A stretch of DNA of 64,000 nt. Source: Mesorhizobium norvegicum. GTDB taxonomy: Bacteria; Pseudomonadota; Alphaproteobacteria; Rhizobiales; Rhizobiaceae. Positions 17,401-26,196 of the stretch are shown piece after piece. The DNA lies in NCBI RefSeq assembly GCF_004919685.1, contig NZ_SMYZ01000004.1:124001-188000 (forward strand). Direction: 5' to 3'. The first letter of the stretch is position 1. Each line of letters begins with the position of its first letter. The translations under genes and the position numbers were made by a program. The notes under the pieces are model-generated. The model was not told the DNA's origin. It saw only the letters and a list, made by a program, of their open reading frames with translations, and made no database searches.

Positions 17401-18883
17401 GCTCGCCTCCGAACGAGGCCTGCAGGATGCGGCCGGTCTCGATGGCGTTGCCTTCCAGCCTGGTCGCGGCGCGGCCCTCGCGGAAGACATAGATGCGCTC
17501 GCAATTGGTCAGTTCCTCGAGTTCGGTCGTGTACCAGACGAAGGAACGTCCGTTCTCGGCCTCGGCGCGGATCAGCCGGTAGACCTCCTGCTTGGTGCCG
17601 ACATCGACGCCGCGCATCGGATCATCGAGGAAGATCACCTCAGCGTCCGACGCCAGCGCGCGGGCGAACAGCACCTTCTGCTGGTTGCCGCCGGACAGCG
17701 ACAGGATCGGCGTGTCGATCGAAGGCGCCTTGACCTTGAGCCGGTCCGACCAGGTCTCGGCCAACTTGCGGGCGGCGGCGCTTGAAATCATGCCGCCGCG
17801 CGTCAGCGCATTCAGGCTGCGGATGGTCAGATTGTCGGCGATCGACCACAGCGAGAACACGCCTTCCGAGCCGCGGTCGCCAGCGACATAGGCACCCGGC
17901 AAGGCCTCGCGCTGCCGGCGCGCGGCATAGAACATCGCGCGCAGCCGCTCGCGCTGGCCGTGGCCGTCGAGCCCGGCGAAGCCGATGATCTCGCCCTTGC
18001 CGACTTCGATGGTCAGGTCAGCGGTGTCGCAGCCGGCATGCCGGATCACCGGAGCTCGCACCGAGGCCGCCTTGCCGGCGGAGCGGTCGCGCGGCCGTTC
18101 GATGCTGCCCATCAGCTCGACCAGTGCGGCGCGTGACAGGCCGGCGGTCGGCCGCTCGGCGACGACCTTGCCGTCGACCATGACGACGGTGCGGTCACAG
18201 ACGGCGAGGATCTCGTTCAGGCGATGAGTGATCAAAATGCAGGCAATGCCGCGCCCTGCGGCGCGGCGGATATGGGCGAGCAATTGTTCCGTTGCCTCGT
18301 GGCCGAGCGCCGAGGTCGGCTCGTCGAGGATGACGGCGCGCAATTTGATGCCGGTCTGCGTGAAGGCGCGCGCGATCTCGACCATCTGGCGCTCGCCGAT
18401 CGGCAGGTCGGCGACTTTCCTGTCGAGATCGATGCCGTGGCCGGGGAAGATCTCGTCCAGCACCGGGCCGATCACCTGGCGCGCGCGCCGCCGCCAGCCC
18501 AAGCCGCGCAAAGGCCTGTGCACGATGCGGGTGTTTTCCGCCGACGTCAGGTTGGCGCAGAGCGACAGTTCCTGGAAGATGCAGCGCAGTCCGGCCTGCT
18601 GGGCGCTGGCCGCACTCCATGCGCCGATCTCACGCCCCCCGAGGCGAAAGCTGCCGCTGCTGCGTTCGACCGTGCCGGCAAGCACGTTCATCAGCGTCGA
18701 CTTGCCGGCGCCATTGTGACCGACGAGGCCAACGACCTCGCCGGGCTTCAGATGAAAATCCACGCCGCCCAGGGCATGCACGGCATCATAGTGCTTGCGG
18801 ACATCGCGCACCTCGATGAGGAGGCTGTCGGCATCGCCTGTCTCTGCTGCGTCCTTTTTGGGCGGCGTGGGATCGTTCATCAT
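17393..18883 (-). CDS. CUT2 sugar ABC transporter ATP-binding protein
   Basis: A 496 aa double ABC ATPase like RbsA/MglA. The first half has GLVGHNGAGKSTLMNVLAG and AVILDEPTSALG; the second half lacks a proper Walker A lysine (GFAGLDGHGQRERLRAMF) but keeps LSGGNQQKVLFARAL and IFLDDPMRGVDVGTK, the usual asymmetry of the family. It starts MMNDP at 18883, with ATG also at 18880 and no strong ribosome site. It powers the two permeases downstream. Confidence 0.9.
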   Translation of the reverse strand: MMNDPTPPKKDAAETGDADSLLIEVRDVRKHYDAVHALGGVDFHLKPGEVVGLVGHNGAGKSTLMNVLAGTVERSSGSFRLGGREIGAWSAASAQQAGLRCIFQELSLCANLTSAENTRIVHRPLRGLGWRRRARQVIGPVLDEIFPGHGIDLDRKVADLPIGERQMVEIARAFTQTGIKLRAVILDEPTSALGHEATEQLLAHIRRAAGRGIACILITHRLNEILAVCDRTVVMVDGKVVAERPTAGLSRAALVELMGSIERPRDRSAGKAASVRAPVIRHAGCDTADLTIEVGKGEIIGFAGLDGHGQRERLRAMFYAARRQREALPGAYVAGDRGSEGVFSLWSIADNLTIRSLNALTRGGMISSAAARKLAETWSDRLKVKAPSIDTPILSLSGGNQQKVLFARALASDAEVIFLDDPMRGVDVGTKQEVYRLIRAEAENGRSFVWYTTELEELTNCERIYVFREGRAATRLEGNAIETGRILQASFGGEHV

Positions 18884-18896
18884 TCAGCCATGCTGC

Positions 18897-19985
18897 TCAT
18901 TTCGGCGCGGGAACGCCCGGCAGAGGCTCCTTCTTTACGTTGGCGTCGATGATCTTGGCCACCAGCTCCTGCGGATATTCGGCATTGATGACGCCGCCCT
19001 CGGGAACCGTCTTCAGCCAGGCATCGAGGTCGGGCTGGTTGATCTGCAAGAGCGGCACCTCGACGAATTTCGGCACCTGCTTGCCGGCGAGGATCTGCTG
19101 CGCGACCCAGAACGCGACCTGCGAGACGCTTGGCGTCGCGCCGAGCGAGAAGGTCTGGTAGCCGCTGGCGTCGTGTTCCTGCTTCCACAGCGCCAGTTCG
19201 TCCTGGCGGTTGCCCATGATGATGATCGGCAGCGGCCGGTTGGCGGCCTTGAACGCCTGCGCGGCACCATAGCCATCGCCGCCCTGCGTCAGCACGGCAT
19301 CGACCTGAGGCAGCGAAGGCAGGATGCCCGACACTTCCTTTTGCGCCACCGTCGCCGTCCACTGGCCATAGACCTCGCCGACGGCCTTGTAGCTGGCGTG
19401 AGCCTTCATCGCCTTCTCGACGCCTTCATGCAGGCGCTTGTCGAAACCATCGCCGGCCATGCCGCGGATTTCGAGGATGTTGGCCGGCTTGTCGCCGAGT
19501 TTGCTGGAGATGAAATCCAGTTCGGCCTTGGCATAGGAATCGAGGTTGTAGTCGACGACATAGGCACAAGGCTCGGTGACGCCGCTGGCGAAGGCGACGA
19601 CAGTGATGCCGGCATTGCAGGCATCCTTGATGGCGCCGTTGAGTGCGGTGTCGGAGCCGGCAAGCACGATGATCGCGTCATAGCCCTGCAGGATCAGGTT
19701 CTCGATCTGGCTCGCCTGCTCGGTCACCGAATTGTTCGAGCTGACGACGGCGGTGGCGGCGACCTGCTTGTCGGCCACGGCCTTGGCGCCCATCTCCTCG
19801 AAACTCTTGATCATCACCTGGCGGAAGGAATTGCCGGCGTAGGAATTGCTGAAGGCGATCTTCTTGGCCGACGTGTCGCCCTTGGCGACGCCGTCATCGG
19901 CGCGCGCGCCCGTCGTGGCAAGGGTCGTGCAGGAAAGCAGCGCCGCGATAAGGAAGGCCCTGCCAGCTGTTCTGGTTCTGCTCAT
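18897..19985 (-). CDS. CUT2 sugar ABC transporter substrate-binding protein
   Basis: A 362 aa periplasmic protein with a signal peptide (FLIAALLSCTTLATTGARA) and the RbsB/TorT-type type I fold (KIAFSNSYAGNSFRQVMIKS; NLILQGYDAIIVLAGSDTAL). Start at 19985 follows AGGAGGAGAACGAA. It shares TEPCAY with the other binding protein at 29999-31126, so both come from one subfamily. Ligand not readable; the cluster suggests a sugar acid or related compound. Confidence 0.87.
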   Translation of the reverse strand: MSRTRTAGRAFLIAALLSCTTLATTGARADDGVAKGDTSAKKIAFSNSYAGNSFRQVMIKSFEEMGAKAVADKQVAATAVVSSNNSVTEQASQIENLILQGYDAIIVLAGSDTALNGAIKDACNAGITVVAFASGVTEPCAYVVDYNLDSYAKAELDFISSKLGDKPANILEIRGMAGDGFDKRLHEGVEKAMKAHASYKAVGEVYGQWTATVAQKEVSGILPSLPQVDAVLTQGGDGYGAAQAFKAANRPLPIIIMGNRQDELALWKQEHDASGYQTFSLGATPSVSQVAFWVAQQILAGKQVPKFVEVPLLQINQPDLDAWLKTVPEGGVINAEYPQELVAKIIDANVKKEPLPGVPAPK

Positions 19986-20046
19986 TTCGTTCTCCTCCTG
20001 TTGAAAGTCATAGCGTCCTCCCACCGACCATTTCGAACGAAAAATT

Positions 20047-21294
20047 TCACCCCAGCCCGAGATCGGGGACGGCGGCGTCTCGATGGTCGGCGAAATTCGT
20101 GTTGGGCAGCAGCGGATACCAGCCCGGCCGGCCAGGATCGCGGTCGTAGGCATAGCCGCCCAGCGAGCGGTAGAGCTCGGCATAGGTTGCGAGCTTGTCG
20201 CGATCGAGTTCGACACCGAGGCCCGGCGCCTCCGGCACGGCGATCGCACCGTTCTCGTAGCGCATCTTGCCGCCGACGATGATGTCGTCGGCGAGATGGT
20301 GGTAATGCGCGTCGGCGGTGAAGACGAGGTTGGGCAGCACGGCACCGAGATGCAGCATGGTGGCGAGCTGGATGCCGAGTTCGCCTGAGGAATGCACCGC
20401 GATACCGAGGCCGAACGTGTCGCAGATCTGCGCGGCGCGCACGCAGGCGCGGATGCCGCCCCAGAAGGTTGTGTCGAGCAGGATCACGTCGACGGCAGGG
20501 TCGCGCACATTGGTGGCGAGCTGTTCGAAATCGATGACGATGGTGTTGGTGGCCAGCGGGATGGAAAGCTTCTCGCGCAGGCGGCGCATGCCGGCCAGGC
20601 CCCAGGTCGGATCCTCGAAATAGTCGTTCCTGAGGTCCGAGATGGCCTGGCCGAAACGCAGCGCCTCTTCGACCGACAGTGCCGCATTCGGATCGTAGCG
20701 CAGCGTGTCGGCAGGGAATTCCGCGGCAAGCGCCCTGAAGCACTCGAGTTCGTAATCGGGATGAAATACGCCGGCCTTGAGCTTGTGGGCGGAAAACCCG
20801 TGTTCGGCCTTGAGCGCGCGGGCATGCTCGAGCAATTGATCGACGGTGCGGACCTCGCCCTTGCCGCTGCGGCGGTCGGCATAGCGGAAGAACAGATAGG
20901 AGGCGAAGCCGATCCGATCGCGCACGCGCCCGCCAAGCAATTGATAGACCGGCACGCCGAGCTTCTTGCCGATGATGTCGAGGCAAGCGAATTCGAGCGC
21001 TGCATGGAGCTGGGTGCGGTTGTTGTAGAGCGACGCTGTCGGATTGCAGATGGCGTAGCGCATGCGGTTGAGATCGAAAGGGTCGTGGCCGACGAGGTAG
21101 GGCTTCAGTCCGGCGAAGGCCAGCTCGGCGCCCGCGCCGCCGCCGCCCATTTCGCCGAGGCCGAGAATGCCTTCGTCGGTCTCGACCTCGACCACGGTGC
21201 GGACAAAGCGCCCCCAATGCGTGCCGTTGCTGTGCCGCAATGCTGCTTCCAGCGGAACGGTGACGGTGGTCGCCTTGATGTCCGTGATCTTCAT
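20047..21294 (-). CDS. Enolase-superfamily dehydratase, glucarate dehydratase-like
   Basis: A 415 aa MR/MLE-fold protein. It shows the KxK motif in AHKLKAG (second Lys as base), [23 protein letters not shown], then [20 protein letters not shown] and [20 protein letters not shown] with the His of the His/Asp dyad; this is the GlucD subgroup pattern. Such enzymes remove water from aldarates or aldonates to give 2-keto-3-deoxy acids. The exact sugar acid is unknown. The ATG at 21294 follows GAGAGGAG. It heads the operon with the ABC genes and is divergent from a GntR gene, with a near-perfect palindrome between. Confidence 0.85.
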   Translation of the reverse strand: MKITDIKATTVTVPLEAALRHSNGTHWGRFVRTVVEVETDEGILGLGEMGGGGAGAELAFAGLKPYLVGHDPFDLNRMRYAICNPTASLYNNRTQLHAALEFACLDIIGKKLGVPVYQLLGGRVRDRIGFASYLFFRYADRRSGKGEVRTVDQLLEHARALKAEHGFSAHKLKAGVFHPDYELECFRALAAEFPADTLRYDPNAALSVEEALRFGQAISDLRNDYFEDPTWGLAGMRRLREKLSIPLATNTIVIDFEQLATNVRDPAVDVILLDTTFWGGIRACVRAAQICDTFGLGIAVHSSGELGIQLATMLHLGAVLPNLVFTADAHYHHLADDIIVGGKMRYENGAIAVPEAPGLGVELDRDKLATYAELYRSLGGYAYDRDPGRPGWYPLLPNTNFADHRDAAVPDLGLG

Positions 21295-21327
21295 GCCGGC
21301 TCCTCTCCCCTGGCCGAGTGGCGTCAT

Positions 21328-21349
21328 ACACACTACCATGGTAGTATGT
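21328..21349. promoter_or_regulatory. Palindromic operator between dehydratase and GntR genes
   Basis: A 22 bp dyad with one mismatched pair, centred on ACTACCATGGTAGT (21332-21345), which is a perfect palindrome. It lies 34 bp upstream of the dehydratase start and about 95 bp from the GntR start, the expected place for the GntR protein to control both. Confidence 0.6.
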
Positions 21350-21443
21350 CAATGATGTCTCGATCTTGCTTGCCGCTTGAGTTGCGACGTGCGCAGTGTC
21401 ATGACCGGAGCAGTGCAGTGCCATTCACAGCAACGGATTCGTC

Positions 21444-22205
21444 ATGGGAACCAAGCTTTCGGGGGCGACCAGGTTTTCAGGCAATGCTGCCAGGCTGAAG
21501 AACGCCGGTCAGCGCGAACCCTCGCGGGTGCTGGAGCCGGTCAACAACCGCATGCCGATCTCGCCGCAGATCTACGAGCGCCTGCGCCGAGCCATCACGA
21601 CGCTGGCGATGTTGCCGTCGGAAGCGCTCAGCGAACAGGATCTCGCCCAGCAGCTCGGTGTCAGCCGCACGCCGGTGCGCGAGGCGCTGATCCGGCTTGC
21701 CGATGAAGGGCTGATCGACATCCTGCCGCAGCGCGGCAGCTTCGTCGCGCCGATCCGGCTGAGCGACGTCGAGGAAGCGCAGTTCATTCGCGAAGCGCTC
21801 GAAGTCTCCGTCGTGCAGAAGCTGGCTGGCCACGGCTCGAGCGCCTTCATCGCGGCAGGCAGGGTGAACCTTGCCCAGCAGGCCAAGGCGGTTGCCGAGG
21901 GCGACCGCGAGCTGTTCCTCGAGCTCGACGAGGGTTTCCATCGCAGCTTGTGCGAAGAGGCCGGCCTGCCCAAGAGCTGGCGGGTGATCCAGGTGGTCAA
22001 GCTGCAGATGGACCGTGTGCGCTATCTGAGCCTGCCCGAGCCCGGCCACCTCGAAACGCTGCTCGCCCAGCATGTGGCGATCTTCGAGGCCGTGGAAACC
22101 GGCGAGGCAAAACAGGCAGGCGCGCGCATGGCGGCGCATCTGCGCGAAGTGCTGCGGACGGTGCAACGGCTCAACGTCGCCCGACCGGATCTGTTTGGCC
22201 AGTGA
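21444..22205 (+). CDS. GntR family transcriptional regulator (FCD subfamily)
   Basis: A 253 aa regulator: winged helix (ISPQIYERLRRAITTLAML; LAQQLGVSRTPVREALIRLA) then the FCD helical domain (AQFIREALEVSVVQKLAGHG; DEGFHRSLCEEAGLPKSWRV). There is a basic 37-residue tail before MPISPQIYERL, so a start at 21552 is possible; neither ATG has a strong ribosome site. Divergent from the dehydratase/ABC operon, which it probably represses until the sugar acid binds. Confidence 0.88.
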   Translation: MGTKLSGATRFSGNAARLKNAGQREPSRVLEPVNNRMPISPQIYERLRRAITTLAMLPSEALSEQDLAQQLGVSRTPVREALIRLADEGLIDILPQRGSFVAPIRLSDVEEAQFIREALEVSVVQKLAGHGSSAFIAAGRVNLAQQAKAVAEGDRELFLELDEGFHRSLCEEAGLPKSWRVIQVVKLQMDRVRYLSLPEPGHLETLLAQHVAIFEAVETGEAKQAGARMAAHLREVLRTVQRLNVARPDLFGQ

Positions 22206-22301
22206 TCCGTTGACCGCCGCGCATAGTGTCATTGGCTGAGGCAATCAGGGCGATGACCTGATCCGGCTGTTCGTCAACGACGAAGTGACCGCTGTTCTCA
22301 A

Positions 22302-22496
22302 ATGGCTAAAGGTTTCGGGACTTCGGCGGCGGATCTTTCGCTCAAGCGCGTCGAAACCATCGCTTTCGACGCCGGCAGCGAGGCCTATCTTTGCGGACCG
22401 CCGGGGATGGTGGAAGCCGCACGCGCGCGGCTTCTCGAACGCGGCCTGGTGTCGGCCCATATTTTCAACGAGGAATTCGTGCACGCCAAGGCTTGA
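22302..22496 (+). pseudogene. Remnant of a dioxygenase reductase / flavodoxin reductase C-terminus
   Basis: Sixty-four codons that read AFDAGSEAYLCGPPGMVEAA, then RLLERGLVSAHIFNEEFVHA and a stop. CGPPGMVEAA is the NAD-binding motif near the C-terminus of BenC/XylZ-type ring-hydroxylating dioxygenase reductases. The ferredoxin, FAD and most of the NAD domains are missing, so this is the tail of a decayed gene. It sits between two complete clusters and may mark a deletion joint. Confidence 0.6.
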
Positions 22497-22532
22497 TCCG
22501 CGTATGCATGCGGGCGCTTCGTTTGCTTGGCG

Positions 22533-23411
22533 TCAGCCGCCGAAGCGCGGTTCCGCAACGCCCTTGATGCCAAGACCGGTGATGGCGAACAGGCTGCCCC
22601 GCAAGACGCCGTCGCCGGGAAAGCGCGGCAGCGGCGGCTTGGCCATCGAGGTGACGTAAAGGATATCGAGCTTCGGCCCGCCGAACATGACGCTGGTGAT
22701 CTTCTTGACCGGCATGTCGATGACGCGGTCGATGCTGCCGTCCGGCGCGTAGCGCACCAGCCTTCCATCATAGACCAGCGCGTTCCACAGATAGCCCTCG
22801 GCATCGACCGTCGAGCCGTCCGCCGCACCACCCCGGCTGGTGTCGACGCGCACGAAGGTGCGCCGGTTGGTGGCGGCGCCGGTGGCGATATCGTAGTCGT
22901 AGGCCCAGATTTCCCCAGTCCAGGTGTCGGCGAAATAGAAGGTGCGGTCGTCGGGGCTCCAGCATGGGCCGTTGGAACAGATGATGCCGGAATCGATCCG
23001 GGTGACGGTGAAATCCGGATCGAGCCTGTAGAGACCGCCGGACGGCCCCTCTTCCATCGTATCCATGGAGCCGGCGAAGAAGCGGCCGCGCCGGTCGACC
23101 TTGCCGTCGTTGAGCCGGTTCATCGGCCTGTCCGGCTCCGGATCGTGGATCAACGTCACATCGCCGGTGGCGAAATCGAGCAGATGGAAACCGCGCTGCA
23201 GAGACACCACCGCGCCGCTGCCATCCCTGCGCAGCGCCATCGAGCCGATCTTCATCGGCACATCCCATGATCGGATCTCGCGCCCGTCGGCGGTTGCCCG
23301 AAATACCCGCCCGTCGAAACTGTCGATCCAATAGAGACGCTCCTGTTCGACGTCCCAAAGCGGCCCCTCGCCCAGTGTGGTCTTCACGTCCACCACGACT
23401 TCGATCTTCAT
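22533..23411 (-). CDS. SMP-30/gluconolactonase/LRE family sugar lactonase
   Basis: A 292 aa six-bladed beta-propeller of the regucalcin family: TLGEGPLWDVEQERLYWIDS with the metal Glu, MNRLNDGKVDRRGRFFAGSM with the Asn/Asp ligands, and ICSNGPCWSPDDRTFYFADT. Members hydrolyse aldonolactones. It starts at 23411 behind GAGGAGGACGGC. It is the last gene of the SDR/dehydrogenase/BKACE operon, where it would open a lactone formed by an upstream sugar dehydrogenase. Confidence 0.88.
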   Translation of the reverse strand: MKIEVVVDVKTTLGEGPLWDVEQERLYWIDSFDGRVFRATADGREIRSWDVPMKIGSMALRRDGSGAVVSLQRGFHLLDFATGDVTLIHDPEPDRPMNRLNDGKVDRRGRFFAGSMDTMEEGPSGGLYRLDPDFTVTRIDSGIICSNGPCWSPDDRTFYFADTWTGEIWAYDYDIATGAATNRRTFVRVDTSRGGAADGSTVDAEGYLWNALVYDGRLVRYAPDGSIDRVIDMPVKKITSVMFGGPKLDILYVTSMAKPPLPRFPGDGVLRGSLFAITGLGIKGVAEPRFGG

Positions 23412-23458
23412 GCCGTCCTCCTCGATATTGGCACCACGCAGCGATTGGTCAGGTCGCG

Positions 23459-24421
23459 TCAGAAGGCGACCTTGTCGCCGCCCTTCAATGACAGTATCTC
23501 GCGCGCCTCGTCAGGCGTCGCCACGTCCATGCCGAGCCCTTCGATGATCTTGCGGGCAAGCAAGACCTGCTCGGCATTCGACTTGGCAAGCTTGCCCTTG
23601 CCCGCCCACAGACTGTCCTCCAGCCCGACGCGGATGTTGCCGCCAAGGGCTGCTGATTGCGCGGCGATGCGAAGCTGGCTGGCGCCGGCGCCGAGCACCG
23701 ACCAGCGGAACTGATCGCCGAACAGCCGGTCGGCGGTGCGCTTCATATGGGCGACGTCTTCGGGATGCGTGCCGATGCCGCCCAAAAGTCCGAACACCGA
23801 CTGCACGAAGAAAGGCGGCTTCACCAACCCGCGGTCGGCAAAGTGGGAAAGGTTGTAGAGATGGGCGATGTCGTAGCACTCGAACTCGAAGCGCGTGCCG
23901 TTGTCGTAGCAGGTCGCCAGAATGTACTCGATGTCCTTGAACGAGTTGCGGAAGACGAGGTCGCGCGTCGCTTCCAGATGCGGCTTTTCCCAGTCGAATT
24001 TGAAGGTCTCGTATTTGTCGGCCAGGTGATAGAGCCCGAAATTGATCGAGCCCATGTTGAGCGAGGCGACTTCCGGTTTGAACTGGGCGGCCGGCCGCAC
24101 GCGCTCCTCCACCTTCATGTAAGGACTGCCGCCGGTGGTGATGTTGATGGCGGCATTGGTGCCTTGCTTGACGCGTGGCAGGAAGCGGGCGAAGGCCTCC
24201 GGCGTCTGGTCGGGCTTGCCGGTTTCCGGATCGCGCGCATGCAGATGCAGGATCGCCGCGCCAGCCTCGGCCGCGGCGATTGCCTCAGACGCGATCTGGT
24301 CCGGCGTGATCGGCAGATAGGGCGACATGGTCGGCGTGTGGATGGCGCCCGTCACCGCGCAGGTGATGATGACCTTGCCCCTGGTCTGCTGAGCGCCGGG
24401 CTTGCGGCTCGTTTCGATCAT
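23459..24421 (-). CDS. Beta-keto acid cleavage enzyme (BKACE, DUF849 family)
   Basis: A 320 aa TIM-barrel protein of the 3-keto-5-aminohexanoate cleavage family. The zinc motif HLHARDPETG (His 59, His 61) and the opening VIITCAVTGAIHTPTMSPYL are clear. BKACEs condense a beta-keto acid with acetyl-CoA, giving acetoacetate and a new CoA ester. The gene overlaps the upstream dehydrogenase by 4 bp (24418-24421), which should make the beta-keto acid. The substrate is not the lysine intermediate, as no partner genes for that route are here; a 3-oxo sugar acid or a carnitine-like compound are the options. Confidence 0.88.
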   Translation of the reverse strand: MIETSRKPGAQQTRGKVIITCAVTGAIHTPTMSPYLPITPDQIASEAIAAAEAGAAILHLHARDPETGKPDQTPEAFARFLPRVKQGTNAAINITTGGSPYMKVEERVRPAAQFKPEVASLNMGSINFGLYHLADKYETFKFDWEKPHLEATRDLVFRNSFKDIEYILATCYDNGTRFEFECYDIAHLYNLSHFADRGLVKPPFFVQSVFGLLGGIGTHPEDVAHMKRTADRLFGDQFRWSVLGAGASQLRIAAQSAALGGNIRVGLEDSLWAGKGKLAKSNAEQVLLARKIIEGLGMDVATPDEAREILSLKGGDKVAF

Positions 24422-25365
24422 TGTCCGTACTCCTGGTCCGATTTTTTCTTGTGCGCCGCCAGCGCCATCAGCCGGCGGTCGCGCCACACCTGCCGTTCGC
24501 CGAGGTTTTCGCGCGGTAGGCGTTCGCGGCGGTCGGCTTCGACGGTTTTCATCACCTCGCCCGCCCAGTCGACGCGGCGCAGCATCTGCGGAAAAATGTT
24601 CGAATAGATCGACTGATAGCGCTCGACATAGTCGCGCACGCCGCCGGGCGCATTGAGATCGATGGTCTCGAACGGACCCATGAACGACCAGCGCAGCGCC
24701 AGTCCGTCGCGGATGCCGATATCGACATCCTCGACGCTGGCGTAGCCGTCGGCGACAAGCCGGAAAGCCTCCTCCAGCAACGCCCCTTGCAAGCGGTTCA
24801 TGATGAAGCCGTCAAGCTCGCGCTTCATCACCAGCGGCGCGTGGCCGGCGTCGATGAGGAAGGCGCGGGTTTTCTCGATCGTCTCGGGCGAAGTCCACGG
24901 CGCTGGCACGATTTCGGCCGCCGGAATGAGATAGGGCGGATTGATCGGATGCACGACCAGACAGCGGTGCCGTCCTTGCAGATGGTCGGTGAATTTCGAC
25001 GGCAACAGCGCCGAGGTGGAACTGGCGATGACGGTTTGCGGATCGGCAAGTGTATCGATCAGGGAGAACACCTCCCGTTTCACCTCGAGGTTTTCGGGCG
25101 TGTTTTCCTGAACGTGGACCGCACCCGCCAGCGCTTCCGCCAGCTCGGCGACAATGGCGATGCGGCCGAGCACCGTATCGACGGACTGACCGCGCAGCAG
25201 GTCGTTGCCGGCGAGGTCGCCTAGCACGCCAGCGATGTAATCGCGCGCACCGCCTGTCGCGGCGGGCGACTGGTCCCACATGCGCACATCATGGCCGGCG
25301 CGGGCGAAGCTTATCGCCCAGGCCCGGCCGATGAACCCGCTTCCGACAATCGCGACATTGGCCAT
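24418..25365 (-). CDS. 3-hydroxyacyl-CoA dehydrogenase family protein (L-gulonate 3-dehydrogenase / carnitine dehydrogenase-like)
   Basis: A 315 aa lambda-crystallin-type dehydrogenase. NAD motif VAIVGSGFIGRAWAISFARA at the start; LVVHPINPPYLIPAAEIVP carries the catalytic His. Family members oxidise the 3-hydroxyl of L-gulonate, of carnitine or of hydroxyacyl-CoA. The start at 25365 follows GAGGAGCGGGTCC. It overlaps BKACE by 4 bp and lies 11 bp from the SDR, so it likely makes the 3-oxo acid that BKACE cleaves. Confidence 0.87.
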   Translation of the reverse strand: MANVAIVGSGFIGRAWAISFARAGHDVRMWDQSPAATGGARDYIAGVLGDLAGNDLLRGQSVDTVLGRIAIVAELAEALAGAVHVQENTPENLEVKREVFSLIDTLADPQTVIASSTSALLPSKFTDHLQGRHRCLVVHPINPPYLIPAAEIVPAPWTSPETIEKTRAFLIDAGHAPLVMKRELDGFIMNRLQGALLEEAFRLVADGYASVEDVDIGIRDGLALRWSFMGPFETIDLNAPGGVRDYVERYQSIYSNIFPQMLRRVDWAGEVMKTVEADRRERLPRENLGERQVWRDRRLMALAAHKKKSDQEYGQ

Positions 25366-25376
25366 GGACCCGCTCC

Positions 25377-26183
25377 TCAAAGTGTTTCGACGTTGCCGTC
25401 GACGCCGAGCGACTGGCCGGAGATGTTGATGCCCGCATCGGAGAGCAGGAAGGCGACCATCGCAGCGACATCATAGGGGCTGGTCATGCGGCGCAGCGAG
25501 ATGTTCTGCAGATAGCGATCCGTCATCTCCTCGTGGCTGATGCCGACCTGCTTGGCGCGTGCCGAGATGACACCTTCGATGCGCGGTCCCTCGATGATGC
25601 CGGGCAGGATGGCGTTGACCCTGATGCCATGCGGCCCAAGCTCCTTGGCGAGACTCTGCGTCAAACCGATGACGCCGAACTTGGCCGCCGAATAGGGCGT
25701 GCGGAAGGCGTAGCCATGGCGGCCGGCGGCCGACGACATCGAGACGATCGAGCCGCCGCCCGCTGCCTTGATCAGCGGCACGGCACGTCGGGCGCACAGG
25801 AACTGGCCGGTCAGGCAGATGTCGATGCAGCGCCGCCAGTCGGCCGGATCGATCTCATCGACGCCGCCGGTCGGCCCGGCAATGCCGGCATTGTTGATCA
25901 GCGCGTCGAGCCCGCCGAGTTTTTTCTCGACCGCCTCGAAAAGGCGGTCGACGTCCTCGTCGCGCGAAACGTCCGCCTTCACAGCGGCGACCAGGTTGAT
26001 CTTGCCGGGAGCAGCGGCCAGCGCCTCGTCGGAAACGTCGCAGACGACGATGCGGGCGCCGAGCCGCGACAGCGTGTCGGCTATGGCAAAACCGATGCCG
26101 CCGGCGCCTGCCGTCACCAGCACGCGCTGGCCTTTCAGCCCAGTCAGAAAGTCGTCCGCCGATGCCGGCGCTCTTGTGCTCAT
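25377..26183 (-). CDS. Short-chain dehydrogenase/reductase (SDR)
   Basis: A 268 aa classical SDR: VLVTAGAGGIGFAIADTL for the cofactor, NNAGIAGPTGG, the Ser in SIVSMSSAAGRHG, and YSAAKFGVIGLTQSLAKELG with catalytic Tyr/Lys. The acidic VVCDVSD after the second strand points to NAD. It is 13 bp downstream of the fused permease gene in the same operon and would act as the first sugar or polyol oxidation step. The GAAGGACAGG before 26183 supports this start. Confidence 0.88.
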   Translation of the reverse strand: MSTRAPASADDFLTGLKGQRVLVTAGAGGIGFAIADTLSRLGARIVVCDVSDEALAAAPGKINLVAAVKADVSRDEDVDRLFEAVEKKLGGLDALINNAGIAGPTGGVDEIDPADWRRCIDICLTGQFLCARRAVPLIKAAGGGSIVSMSSAAGRHGYAFRTPYSAAKFGVIGLTQSLAKELGPHGIRVNAILPGIIEGPRIEGVISARAKQVGISHEEMTDRYLQNISLRRMTSPYDVAAMVAFLLSDAGINISGQSLGVDGNVETL

Positions 26184-26196
26184 CGTCCTGTCCTTC

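Noticed and set aside
18795..20282. Open frame of 495 codons on the plus strand
   Set aside because: Antisense to the ABC binding-protein gene; no domain and no ribosome site.
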